NCBI RefSeq assembly: GCF_001613325.1 | Contig: NZ_BDCD01000016.1 | Span: 186,001 to 250,000, forward strand | Direction of reading: 5' to 3' | DNA from: Nocardia yamanashiensis NBRC 100130 | GTDB lineage: Bacteria > Actinomycetota > Actinomycetes > Mycobacteriales > Mycobacteriaceae | Length of the DNA stretch: 64,000 nucleotides | Shown: piece after piece, positions 17,288 to 25,312 of the stretch | Layout of the letters: the number at the start of each line of letters is the position of its first letter | Numbering within the stretch: position 1 is the stretch's first letter | Made by a program: the position numbers and the translations under genes | Notes under the pieces: model-generated | The model's database searches: none | What the model was told of the DNA's origin: nothing | The model's input: only the letters and a program-made list of their open reading frames with translations

Positions 17288-17911
17288 TCATCTCTTGTCA
17301 GGTCGGTGGAACAGTTCGAGCGCCAGCTCGCATTGCGCGCGCAGCGCATCGGCGACGGAGCGTTCGGGATGAGCGGCCAGCGACATGGCGCCCCGGGTGG
17401 ACAGCGTCGACATGAGCGCGGCGGTGAGCGCGGCGAATTCGGCCGAAACCTCCGCACCGGCCCGCGCGCTCAGCAACTCCGCCACCGCCGCCTCGTGCCG
17501 CGTCCCCGCCGCGATGAACCCGGCGAGCACCCGCGGCTCGGTCTGAATAATCTCCGCGACCAGCGAAATACTCTCTCGCACTTCGTCATCCGGCTCGTAC
17601 CCCGAGGCGTACAGCCAGACCACATCGTCCAGGAGCACCCCGCTCGGCCCGCCCGCCACGAACTCGCTGCGCGCGGCCGGCGTCCCGATCTCGGTGACCG
17701 GCCCCACCACCGCGTCCAGCTTGGTGTCGTAGTAGTTGAAGAACGTCCGCGGCGACACCCCCACCGCTTTCGCGATGTCGTCGGTGGTCGTCGCATCCAG
17801 TCCGCGCTCCACGGTGAGCCGCCGGGCCGCCATGCACAGGTCGATTCGGGTCTGCCGTTTCTTGCGTTCCCGCAGTCCGAGCTCCGGCTCGCCCCGCTCC
17901 GCCTCCGTCAT
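17288..17911 (-). CDS. TetR-family repressor of the downstream MFS pump
   Basis: A 207-residue protein from ATG 17911; a longer frame upstream would cover the operator repeats. The DNA-binding domain has RRLTVERGLDATTTDDIAKA followed by VGVSPRTFFNYYDTK, the NYY/F-type TetR recognition helix. The first gene of a two-gene operon with the DHA2 pump. Two copies of a palindromic 11-mer lie 13-41 bases upstream of the start, so autorepression that also controls the pump is likely. Ligands would be pump substrates. Confidence 0.87.
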   Translation of the reverse strand: MTEAERGEPELGLRERKKRQTRIDLCMAARRLTVERGLDATTTDDIAKAVGVSPRTFFNYYDTKLDAVVGPVTEIGTPAARSEFVAGGPSGVLLDDVVWLYASGYEPDDEVRESISLVAEIIQTEPRVLAGFIAAGTRHEAAVAELLSARAGAEVSAEFAALTAALMSTLSTRGAMSLAAHPERSVADALRAQCELALELFHRPDKR

Positions 17912-17923
17912 GCCAAAAAAGTA

Positions 17924-17952
17924 GCAGAAACTGCAAAAATTCAGAAACTGCA
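17924..17952. promoter_or_regulatory. Tandem operator repeats upstream of the TetR-MFS operon
   Basis: CAGAAACTGCA occurs at 17925-17935 and again at 17942-17952, a spacing of 17 bases. The first copy lies inside the palindrome GCAG-AAA-CTGC. The surrounding sequence is A/T-rich, unlike the flanks. This is a likely binding site for the adjacent TetR protein and overlaps the expected promoter. Confidence 0.65.
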
Positions 17953-17978
17953 TTTTTCTTCGAGTGAGTATCGGCAGC

Positions 17979-18845
17979 TCAGGGCTGGAATCGCCTCGGC
18001 CGGGTTCGTGCACCCAGCCACCGCAGCGCCCACGCGAAGCTCGCCCGATTCACCCGCTCGGGCAGCATCCGAAACCCGATCCGAACCACCGCCGTGGTGA
18101 ACCGATCCCGTCGCGCATCACCGCGGCTCCACGCCAACCCGAACCGCTGGCGCACCTCCACCGGCAGCCCGCCGACCACGGCGCCCCGCGACCACGGCCG
18201 CAACAACCGGCGCGTCCCCCGCACTACCACCGCGGGCAACAGCGGCACCGCACTCGGCTCGCTGATATCGGCGATATCCAGCGACCGCCGCGCGGCGACC
18301 GTCAATTCCAGCTTCTCCACGCAGAACCGGGTGAACACCACCCGGAACTCCGCATATGTCCCCGGCACCGGCCGCATGCTCACCCCGTACTCCCGGTACC
18401 ACTCCACCGTCTCGGCATACAACCGCTCACGCCCGTCATCATCCAATTCAGCAGGCGGGTAATACAATTCGACGGACCGGAAGATCAACCACGTGAACGT
18501 CGCATGCGCCCACCAGAAGGTCTCCGGATCCAGCGCGTGATACCGCTCCCCGTCATCGAGCTCGCCCTTGATCCCCCGGTGCAGATCCCGGATCCGCAAC
18601 CCCCGCATCGCGTGATCCTCGGCGAAGATGGTCGCCCAGATCTGCGGAATCGACCGATAGATCCGCCCGAACGGATCATCGAAGAACTCCGACTGCTCCG
18701 CCACCGCCGTCCCCAACGGCGGGTACATCAACTGCAGCACCCCCGCCGCGGTCCCCTCGAGTATCGACCGCCAATCACCGGCGTAATGCCGCAGCAGCCC
18801 TTGAGATTCCGTAGCGGGCGCAGGTGTGGAAGCTGGATGTGCCAT
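17979..18845 (-). CDS. MpaB-family (DUF2236) oxygenase-like protein
   Basis: A 288-residue protein. ATG 18845 follows GGGAGGGG at ideal spacing. The central region shows the DUF2236 pattern: DDPFGRIYRSIPQ, then FAEDHAMRGLRIRDLHRGIKG, then WAHATFTWLIFRSVELY, in which the His-Ala-Thr motif is part of the proposed haem pocket shared with latex-clearing protein Lcp and fungal MpaB. Actinobacteria carry many paralogues, mostly of unknown substrate, suspected to oxidise isoprenoid or lipid chains. It diverges from a type-B carboxylesterase with a 60-base gap. Confidence 0.82.
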   Translation of the reverse strand: MAHPASTPAPATESQGLLRHYAGDWRSILEGTAAGVLQLMYPPLGTAVAEQSEFFDDPFGRIYRSIPQIWATIFAEDHAMRGLRIRDLHRGIKGELDDGERYHALDPETFWWAHATFTWLIFRSVELYYPPAELDDDGRERLYAETVEWYREYGVSMRPVPGTYAEFRVVFTRFCVEKLELTVAARRSLDIADISEPSAVPLLPAVVVRGTRRLLRPWSRGAVVGGLPVEVRQRFGLAWSRGDARRDRFTTAVVRIGFRMLPERVNRASFAWALRWLGARTRPRRFQP

Positions 18846-18905
18846 CTGGGTCCCCTCCCATGATGTTGACTGTCCGAGAACAGTGTCGGTGACGAAGGAG
18901 TTCCC

Positions 18906-20411
18906 GTGGAAGCGATCGTGTCCGTGACCGGAGGCAAGATCCGGGGCCGTTTCGAGAACGGCGTGACGGCCTTTCTCGGTATTCCCTATGCGGCCGCGCC
19001 CGTCGGGCCTGCGCGATTCGAGCTGCCGCGACCGCCGGCGGCGTGGTCGGGATTGCGGGATGCCACCGTGTTCGGCCCCACCTGTGTGCAGACGCCGTAT
19101 GCGCCGGGGCTGGACGCGATGCTGGGGTATGACCACATTCCCGGTGACGACTATCTGAATGTGAATGTGTGGACGCCGGATCCGGGTGGGTCCGGGCTGC
19201 CGGTGCTGGTGTGGATTCACGGGGGCGCGTTCACACGCGGGGCGAACTCGAAGCCGATCTACGATGGGGCGGCGTTCGCGCGTGACGGCGTGGTGTTGGT
19301 GTCGATCAACTACCGGCTGGGTATTTCCGGGTTCGCCGCGGTGCCGGGTGCGCCGTTGAATCGTGGTATGCACGACCAGCTTTGCGCGTTGCGGTGGGTG
19401 CAGGAGAACATCGCCGCGTTCGGCGGGGATCCGGGCCGGGTCACGGTGTTCGGGGAATCCGCCGGTGGGATGAGCGTGCTGAACCTGATGGCCACGCCCT
19501 TGGCGGAGGGCCTGTTCCGGCAGGCGATCGTGCAGAGCGCCAATGGGCTTGCTGTGGCGGCGGCGGAGGACGCCGAGCGGGTCGCCGTCGAGATCGCCGG
19601 AATTCTCGGAATCGAGCCCACCGCAGCGGCTTTCGGCGAACTCGATCCCGAGCGGATTCGGACGGCACAGGACGCGGTCGGCCTGGCATTGCTCAGCGAT
19701 CCGGATCCGGCGCGATGGGGCGCGACGGTGATCGAACGGGGCGGCGGGATCATGAGCCTGTTCCCCGCGATCGACGGCGAAACCATCACCGGTGTGCCGA
19801 GCGAGATCCTGTCCGCGCGGCCCGATCGCATGGTGCCGCTGCTGGTGGGGGCGAACGCCGAGGAGTTCCGCTTCTACACCATCCCCTCCGGCCTGGCAGC
19901 GGCGATCACCGAACAAACGCTGCCGATCATGCTGGGCCGCTTCGGAATCGATCCCGACGTCGCCGGGGTGTACCGAGCCAATCGCCCCGATGCCGCGCCC
20001 GCCGACATCTTCGCCGCCATCCTCACCGACGGCATCTTCCGCGACGACGTCCTGAACCTGGCCGAAGCCGCCGCGACCGCCGGCAACCCGTCCTACGTCT
20101 ACGAATTCGCCTGGCGCTCCGGCATTCCCGACCTCGGCTCCTGCCACGTCCTGGAACTGCCGTTCGTCTTCGACAACCTCGCCACCGCCCACCGCCTGAC
20201 CGGCCCGAACCCACCCGCGCACCTGGCCACCGAAATGCACGCCGCCTGGGTGCGTTTCGCCACCCACGGCGACCCGGGCTGGTCCCGCTACGAACCGGGC
20301 ACCCGCCAGGTGCACGTGTTCGACGCACCGCAGTCCCACGATGCCGCCGATCCGCGCGGTGACGAACTGCGCGCGGTGCGGGCGGCTACTGCCCGCGATC
20401 GATCGCGGTAG
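18906..20411 (+). CDS. Type-B carboxylesterase
   Basis: A 501-residue protein of normal family length. It begins with the family pattern GKIRGRFENGVTAFLGIPYA and has the oxyanion signature WIHGGAF, the nucleophile elbow GESAGG around residue 185, a glutamate-containing loop NAEEFRF and a histidine near ELPFVF and HGDPGW at the C-terminus. No signal peptide is visible, so it is probably cytoplasmic. The family cleaves carboxylic esters, including those of phenols, drugs and acylated metabolites. It starts with ATG (GTG at 18906 would be one reading; the GAAGGAG site fits) and diverges from the MpaB-type gene, so the two may share a promoter region and a substrate class. 5' half G-rich, 3' half C-rich. 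Confidence 0.85.
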   Translation: MEAIVSVTGGKIRGRFENGVTAFLGIPYAAAPVGPARFELPRPPAAWSGLRDATVFGPTCVQTPYAPGLDAMLGYDHIPGDDYLNVNVWTPDPGGSGLPVLVWIHGGAFTRGANSKPIYDGAAFARDGVVLVSINYRLGISGFAAVPGAPLNRGMHDQLCALRWVQENIAAFGGDPGRVTVFGESAGGMSVLNLMATPLAEGLFRQAIVQSANGLAVAAAEDAERVAVEIAGILGIEPTAAAFGELDPERIRTAQDAVGLALLSDPDPARWGATVIERGGGIMSLFPAIDGETITGVPSEILSARPDRMVPLLVGANAEEFRFYTIPSGLAAAITEQTLPIMLGRFGIDPDVAGVYRANRPDAAPADIFAAILTDGIFRDDVLNLAEAAATAGNPSYVYEFAWRSGIPDLGSCHVLELPFVFDNLATAHRLTGPNPPAHLATEMHAAWVRFATHGDPGWSRYEPGTRQVHVFDAPQSHDAADPRGDELRAVRAATARDRSR

Positions 20412-20434
20412 CCGAGCAGCAGCGGAATCCGGTC

Positions 20435-20461
20435 GGCCGGGGCGGATTGACCGTCCCGGCC
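20435..20461. terminator. GC-rich hairpin between carboxylesterase and AurF-like genes
   Basis: GGCCGGGGCGG (20435-20445) pairs with CCGTCCCGGCC (20451-20461) with one G-T pair and a five-base loop. It lies between two convergent genes. Confidence 0.6.
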
Positions 20462-20483
20462 CCGGCATCCGCGAGTACGGACC

Positions 20484-21320
20484 TCAGGCCGCCGCGTGTG
20501 CCGACCGGCGTTCGGGCTCGCTGCGATACCGGGACGCGGGCCCGGAGATGCCGAGTGCGCTCCACACTCGGCGCGACAGTGGGGTCATCATGCCCAGTTC
20601 CTCGTTGAGCCGGCGCATATCGCCGAAGTAGCTCGCGAGGATCCGTTTCGATTCGGGGGAGCGCCAGAACGCTTGGCGGAAAACGTCTTCGGGGATGCCG
20701 AACTCGGTGGCGAAGGAGCGCGGCGGGGTCATGATCTCGCCGGCCAGCCAGCGCATGACGATCGGGAACACGATGCCCGACAGCGTTTTCTGCCGCGCGC
20801 TCATCCTGCCCGCACGCACTTTCAAGAACTCGTTCGCGAACGAGATGTGCCGCGCCTCCTCGGCCACATGAATCTCCATGCAGCGCACCACCGCCGGCGG
20901 CAGGTTCGCGCCTTCGCGCAGGATCGACTTCTGGTAGTGGTCGATGGGCTCCTCGCCGCCGAGGATGCCGATGAACAGGCCCACCGGCAGGTAGCCGCCC
21001 GCGACGCCGACGAAGGGCGAGAGCCGCCGGAACCACGGCCGCATCCCCGGCACGTCCACGCCGATCCGATTGATCAGCTCCTGGAACATCTGGATGTGGT
21101 TGCACTCCTCGGTCATCTCGTGCAGGCAGTAGCGGAACTCGGGGGAACCGTTGGGCAGCTTCATGATGTATTGCATGAGCCCGCGAATGAGCATGCTCTC
21201 GAACGCCGCGCCGACCTTGATGCTGTTCGCGATCCGCCACCGCCCGATCTCGATCTGCCGCTCCAGCGGCAGCTCCCGGTACCACGCGGTGGCCCCGAGC
21301 GGATCGAAATCCGGCAGCAC
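20484..21320 (-). CDS. AurF-like diiron oxygenase, catalytic part (separated from its N-terminus by a stop codon)
   Basis: A 278-residue frame beginning GTG-CTG-CCG directly after an in-frame TGA at 21321-21323. Both diiron ligand clusters of the AurF/para-aminobenzoate N-oxygenase family are intact: HEMTEECNHIQMF around residue 70 and HVAEEARHISFANEF around residue 150. The protein is highly helical. Family members oxidise amines or act on fatty-acyl groups; the substrate here is unknown. The upstream 54 codons (21321-21482) are in the same frame and carry the expected N-terminus, so this is one gene interrupted by a nonsense codon, at a spot where homologues seem to have Trp. The product may be made by restart at the GTG or be lost. 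Confidence 0.75.
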   Translation of the reverse strand: MLPDFDPLGATAWYRELPLERQIEIGRWRIANSIKVGAAFESMLIRGLMQYIMKLPNGSPEFRYCLHEMTEECNHIQMFQELINRIGVDVPGMRPWFRRLSPFVGVAGGYLPVGLFIGILGGEEPIDHYQKSILREGANLPPAVVRCMEIHVAEEARHISFANEFLKVRAGRMSARQKTLSGIVFPIVMRWLAGEIMTPPRSFATEFGIPEDVFRQAFWRSPESKRILASYFGDMRRLNEELGMMTPLSRRVWSALGISGPASRYRSEPERRSAHAAA

Positions 21321-21482
21321 TCAGCGCGGATCCGCGGGATCGATCGCGAACTCCGGCGCATCCCAGTCGATATCGAGGTAGGGGTCGAAATTCCGGTGCA
21401 CCGACCCGTCCGACAGGGTCGCCAGCAGGTCCCGGTAGTCGCGTCCGAAGTGGTCCGCGCGTTCCGACATGGGCAGGGCCAT
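21321..21482 (-). pseudogene. N-terminal fragment of the AurF-like gene, ending in TGA
   Basis: Fifty-three codons from ATG 21482, which has a strong GAGGAGG site six bases upstream, up to TGA at 21321-21323. The next codon of the same frame is the GTG that opens the catalytic part, so only one codon separates the halves. The fragment (starting MALPMSERADHFGR, ending FAIDPADPR) matches the usual beginning of AurF-like proteins. A single-base change from TGG to TGA would explain it. Sequencing error is the main alternative. Confidence 0.7.
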
Positions 21483-21550
21483 TTCGTGCCTCCTCGTTGA
21501 GTGCAGCGGCCCGTCACCGCGGTGACCGGCCCGACCAAGCGCAAGTATAC

Positions 21551-21570
21551 GTAACAAGATGTAACACTCA
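21551..21570. repeat. Direct repeat GTAACA-type upstream of the AurF-like gene
   Basis: GTAACAAGAT (21551-21560) is followed at once by GTAACACTCA (21561-21570), giving two GTAACA units ten bases apart, one DNA turn. They are 70-90 bases upstream of the leftward start and next to the AT-rich ATACGTAAC. A regulator binding site is likely; no regulator is encoded next to it. Confidence 0.4.
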
Positions 21571-21679
21571 ACCCCTCGGAAGTGGCGCGATCGGGTGGGA
21601 ACGCCGCGCTGCTAGGGTCGGAATCGCAGATAGCTGAAGGTTCACCAGAGCTCGAGACGCGATCAGTGCGGAGGCAGCA

Positions 21680-22618
21680 ATGAGCGACCACGCCCACCAG
21701 GCCGAATCGGATGCGCGGGATTCGCATCTGCTCGCGTCCGCGCCCATCGTGGTGGGCGTGGACGGCGCGCCCGAATCCCGGGCGGCGGTGGTCTGGGCCG
21801 CCACCACCGCGGCGGCGCGCGAACGCGAACTGGTCATCGTGCACGGCACCAATCTGGAGATGACGCGGGCGCTGCTGGGCACCTACTCGTTCGTCGAACG
21901 CGATGTGGTGGACCCGATTTCGCGCTACGGCGAAGAACTGGTGGCCGAGGGCCGCGAGCTCGCCGCGGCGGCAGCGCCGGGCCTGCGGATCCGCACCGAG
22001 GTGTCGCCCGCGCATCCGTCGCGGCTGTTGATCGAACAGTCCGCGCACGCGTACCTGGTGGTCATCGGTGGTCCGCCGCACAAGCGCGGCCTGGGTCGCA
22101 TCGGTTCTATCCTGCTGTCGGTGTCCAGTCACAGCCGCGGCGCGGTGGTGGTGGTGCGCGGCGATGCCGAAAACCCGGCCCGCGCAACGGGTCCCGTGGT
22201 GGTCGGCGTGGACGGCAGCCCGATCAGCGATGCCGCGGTCGCCGCCGCCTTCCGGGAGGCGTCACTGCGCGGCGCCCCGCTGCAGGCGGTGCACGTCTGG
22301 AGTGATCTCTATCTCGCGCAGTTCTCCGGCATCATCGACACCGAGATCGAGGCCGCGGAGACCGCCGAAGGCGAACGACTGCGGCTGGCCGAGCAGCTCG
22401 CCGGCTGGCGCGAGCGCTATCCCGATGTCGAGGTGAGCGTCGAGGTGCGCCTCGCCGACCCCCGCGATCACCTGCTGACCTGGTCGAAGTCGGCGCGCCT
22501 GCTGGTGGTCGGCAGTCGCGGCCGCGGCGGCTTCACCGGAATGTTGCTCGGCTCCACCAGCAATGCCCTGGTGCAGGATGCCGAGTGCCCAGTGATGGTC
22601 GTCCATCCCGCATCCTGA
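21680..22618 (+). CDS. Universal stress protein with two UspA domains
   Basis: A 312-residue protein made of tandem UspA domains (about 22-165 and 172-310), the common actinobacterial form. Each begins with the VVGVDG strand. The second domain has the complete ATP-binding motif GSRGRGGFTGMLLGSTSNAL; the first has a weaker version (GGPPHKRGLGRIGSILLSV), so ATP binding may rest on the second. In mycobacteria such proteins respond to hypoxia and dormancy signals. ATG follows GGAGG at good spacing. It reads into the carbonic anhydrase gene, 45 bases downstream. Confidence 0.9.
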   Translation: MSDHAHQAESDARDSHLLASAPIVVGVDGAPESRAAVVWAATTAAARERELVIVHGTNLEMTRALLGTYSFVERDVVDPISRYGEELVAEGRELAAAAAPGLRIRTEVSPAHPSRLLIEQSAHAYLVVIGGPPHKRGLGRIGSILLSVSSHSRGAVVVVRGDAENPARATGPVVVGVDGSPISDAAVAAAFREASLRGAPLQAVHVWSDLYLAQFSGIIDTEIEAAETAEGERLRLAEQLAGWRERYPDVEVSVEVRLADPRDHLLTWSKSARLLVVGSRGRGGFTGMLLGSTSNALVQDAECPVMVVHPAS

Positions 22619-22663
22619 CCCCCCGAACTCGGCAATGTCCGATTTGTGTGCATGATGGATTGC

Positions 22664-23287
22664 ATGCCCCATTCGAATCCGATCAGTGCCTGGAAATCGC
22701 TTCGCGAGGGAAACGAGCGCTTCGTCAAGGGCGAGACACTACATCCGAGCCAAGGCGCGGCCGACCGCGCGAAACTCGCGGGCGGTCAGCAGCCCTCGGC
22801 CATCCTGTTCGGGTGCGGTGATTCCCGGGTCGCCGCGGAGATCATCTTCGATCGCGGCCTCGGCGACATGTTCGTGGTCCGCACCGCCGGTCACGTGGTG
22901 GACAGCTCGGTGCTCGGCTCCATCGAATACGGCGTGCAGGTGCTGAACGTGCCGCTCATCGTGGTGCTCGGTCACGACAGCTGCGGTGCGGTGCGCGCCA
23001 CCATCGACGCCCTCGACACCGGCGCGGTGCCCGGCGGATTCATTCGCAGCGTGGTGGAGCGGGTGACCCCGTCCATCCTGCTCGGCCGCCGCGAGGGCCT
23101 CGAGACGGTCGACGAACTCGAGGGCCGCCATGTCGAGGAGACCGCGCGGCAGCTGCTGCAGCGCTCGACTACCATCTCCCAGCGCGTCATGGCCGGCGAA
23201 TGCGCCATCGCCTGCGTCACCTACAACCTGGCCGACGGTCAGGCCAAGCTCAACAGCGTGTTCGGCAATATCGGCGAACACGTCTGA
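22664..23287 (+). CDS. canB: Beta-class carbonic anhydrase (CanB/Rv3588c type)
   Basis: A 207-residue protein starting MPHSNPISAW. This start gives the same length and residue numbers as M. tuberculosis Rv3588c: zinc ligands Cys51, His104 and Cys107 and the Asp53-Arg55 dyad (CGDSR; GHDSCGA). An earlier GTG at 22646 would only add six residues. It interconverts carbon dioxide and bicarbonate in the cytoplasm, supplying bicarbonate for biotin-dependent carboxylases such as the one in this window, though the link is only logical. It follows the universal stress protein closely and may be co-transcribed. Confidence 0.92.
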   Translation: MPHSNPISAWKSLREGNERFVKGETLHPSQGAADRAKLAGGQQPSAILFGCGDSRVAAEIIFDRGLGDMFVVRTAGHVVDSSVLGSIEYGVQVLNVPLIVVLGHDSCGAVRATIDALDTGAVPGGFIRSVVERVTPSILLGRREGLETVDELEGRHVEETARQLLQRSTTISQRVMAGECAIACVTYNLADGQAKLNSVFGNIGEHV

Positions 23288-23298
23288 TTCGCTCGCGG

Positions 23299-23326
23299 CC
23301 GGTCACCGTCCCGGGACGGTGACCGG
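23299..23326. terminator. 28-bp perfect palindrome between convergent canB and GH1 genes
   Basis: Positions 23299-23312 and 23313-23326 are exact inverted copies with no loop, centred on CCCGGG. It overlaps the stop codon of the leftward GH1-like gene and follows the canB stop by 11 bases. A bidirectional terminator is the likely role. Confidence 0.7.
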
Positions 23327-24598
23327 GTTGAAGCAGCTCGACGGCAGATCCTGGATGGAACACAGCGCCGGGGACCGGGTGGGCAGATAGCCCGCGGGCA
23401 CGCCGCCCGCCCCGGTGATGTCACGGTAGGCCCCGACCGCGGCGGTGGGCCGCCGCCCGAGCGACGGGTCGGTGGTGACGTCCACGGTGTAGAGCCCGAA
23501 TCGCGGTGAGTAGCTGCCCCATTCGTAGTTGTCGGTAATGCTCCAGTAGTTGAACCCCATGACGTTCATGCCGTCGGCTTTGGCCCGCTGCACCCAATAC
23601 ACGGTGTCGCGCAGGTTGTCGACCCTGGTCATGCCGTCGGTGGTGGGGGAGCCGTTGTCGGTGGGCATGCCGGTCTCGACGATGTAGAGCGGGCGGCCCG
23701 GGAACTTCTGCGAGTAGCGGCGCAGCGCGTAGTAGATGCCGTCGGGTTCGAGTATCAGGCTCGAGGACTGATTGGTCAGCAGCGCGACCAGATTCGGCGG
23801 CTTGCTCAGCGATCCGCCGTAGTAGTAGTCGATGCCGATGTAGTCGAGCTTGTCGGCGATCCGGTCCACGAACGACGCCTCGGCCTGCGCGGTGCCGATG
23901 GCCGAATAGGCGATATTGCTGGTGACCATGGCGCCGCCCTGCCGGGCGTGAATGTGGTCGTAGATGGCGCGATGCGCGGCCACCATCCGGTCCAGCATGC
24001 CCGGCACGTCGAGGGTGCCGACCCCGCCGATCTGCTGTTCCTTGCCCACGTAGGCGAGCGGTTCGTTGAAGGTCACCCACAGCGGGTCGTAGCTCGCGTA
24101 CCGGTCCACCACGGCGCGGGCGTTGGTCAGCCAGTCGTCCACCATGCCCGCGCTGCGCCATCCGCCGCGATCGACCGCCCAGCCCGGGAACACCCAGTGG
24201 TCCAGGGTGATCATCGGCTGCATACCGGCCGCGCGAATCCGCCCGATCATGGCGTCGTAGAAGGAAAAGTCCCATTCGCCCGGATTCGGTTGCACCCGAG
24301 CCCATTCCACGCTGACCCGGAACACGCCGACGCCCAGGTCGGCGGCGTTGCGGATGTCCTCGTCGTAGCGATGCAGGAAGTCGACGGAGTTGCGATAGTC
24401 CTCGGCCTGCCCCGAGCGGGCGTAGCGGCTCCAGTTGCTGTCGGGCGCGAATCCCTCGCTCTGGAAGCCGGAACTGGAAACGCCCCAGCGGAAATCGCCG
24501 CCCACCGCCGGTACCTCGGCGGTTGCGGAGCCGGGTGAAGTGAGCATGCAGCTAGTCAGAACGATACATGCCAGTGTGAACAGTGCACGTTGTCCCAT
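23303..24598 (-). CDS. Secreted glycoside hydrolase family 1-like beta-glycosidase
   Basis: A 431-residue protein from ATG 24598 with a signal peptide (about 1-28). The TIM-barrel features of GH1 are present: FRWGVSSSGFQSEG at the start, RVSVEWARVQPNPGEW, the acid/base motif TFNEP, and the nucleophile strand YIVETGMPT, where the usual ENG is ETG, followed by NYWSITDNYEWGSY. Such enzymes release sugars from beta-glucosides or related glycosides; being exported is unusual for GH1. The substrate cannot be told. The C-terminal 40 residues extend beyond the barrel and contain two cysteines that could form a disulfide. Confidence 0.85.
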   Translation of the reverse strand: MGQRALFTLACIVLTSCMLTSPGSATAEVPAVGGDFRWGVSSSGFQSEGFAPDSNWSRYARSGQAEDYRNSVDFLHRYDEDIRNAADLGVGVFRVSVEWARVQPNPGEWDFSFYDAMIGRIRAAGMQPMITLDHWVFPGWAVDRGGWRSAGMVDDWLTNARAVVDRYASYDPLWVTFNEPLAYVGKEQQIGGVGTLDVPGMLDRMVAAHRAIYDHIHARQGGAMVTSNIAYSAIGTAQAEASFVDRIADKLDYIGIDYYYGGSLSKPPNLVALLTNQSSSLILEPDGIYYALRRYSQKFPGRPLYIVETGMPTDNGSPTTDGMTRVDNLRDTVYWVQRAKADGMNVMGFNYWSITDNYEWGSYSPRFGLYTVDVTTDPSLGRRPTAAVGAYRDITGAGGVPAGYLPTRSPALCSIQDLPSSCFNPVTVPGR

Positions 24599-24829
24599 CG
24601 CATCGAGACTACCTGTCGGAGAGCCCGTTTCGAGGCGCACTGATCAGATCCCCGCCGTCGCGCGTGCGATCGCCGGTCTTGTGGCCAGGCACAAAACCTG
24701 GCGCGGATGATTGTGCGGCTTGTGACTCGCCACAAAGTCGTTGCCGAAAAATGCGTTGTCGCATCGAATCTCCACAGCTCCCGTTGGTATCGCGCACGGG
24801 AGCGGCGCACCACATGGAGGTCTCACATC

Positions 24830-25312
24830 TTGGAGAGCATCGATACCGCGACTCTGCGGGCGGAGTGGCGAGAGCGACTCGTACGGGTCAATACCGAGCT
24901 GTCCGCCCTGCTGGTGCTGAATCACGGCCGCCCGGAAGCCGTGCTGCTGTCCGAGGCCACCTGGCTGCGCGGCTGCCTGACGGTTCCGGTCGCCGACGCC
25001 GATCGGCATTGGCGGGCCGCCTCCGATGTGCGCAGCGGGCTGAGCGCGGTGCGCACCGCCGCCTATCTGGCCGGGCAGCACACGCTGATCCGGAAGCTGT
25101 ACGGCACGTTGTACAAGGACGATTCGGGCGCTCGATCACAAGGGGTGATCGCGCCGTGCGACTGGGTCCGGCGGGCGCTGCCGGAGCTGGCATGGAAGGA
25201 TTCCGGTGCGGCTGGTGACAGGCCGGCGGTTCGGGATTCTGGGTTGAGGTGGGTTGATGGCGGGCGAGCGGCCGGAGATCCGGCGCGTCGATCTACGGTC
25301 CACCGGCGATAG
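24830..25312 (+). CDS. Hypothetical protein upstream of an AraC regulator
   Basis: A 160-residue frame opening at TTG 24830 with GGAGG nine bases upstream; codon third positions are GC-rich throughout, which supports coding. The central part (LRGCLTVPVADADRHWRAAS, then SAVRTAAYLAGQHTLIRKLYGT) is helical and reads like a small globular domain. The last 19 codons overlap the AraC gene and look less natural, so the true end may matter less than the core. I recognise no family. The overlap suggests the two genes are co-transcribed and coupled. Confidence 0.5.
   Translation: MESIDTATLRAEWRERLVRVNTELSALLVLNHGRPEAVLLSEATWLRGCLTVPVADADRHWRAASDVRSGLSAVRTAAYLAGQHTLIRKLYGTLYKDDSGARSQGVIAPCDWVRRALPELAWKDSGAAGDRPAVRDSGLRWVDGGRAAGDPARRSTVHRR

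Noticed and set aside
17979..20468. An 829-codon leftward frame running through the carboxylesterase into the MpaB-type gene
   Set aside because: Only the last 288 codons, after a strong ribosome site at 18,846-18,860, show family motifs. The upstream part is antisense to an intact carboxylesterase.
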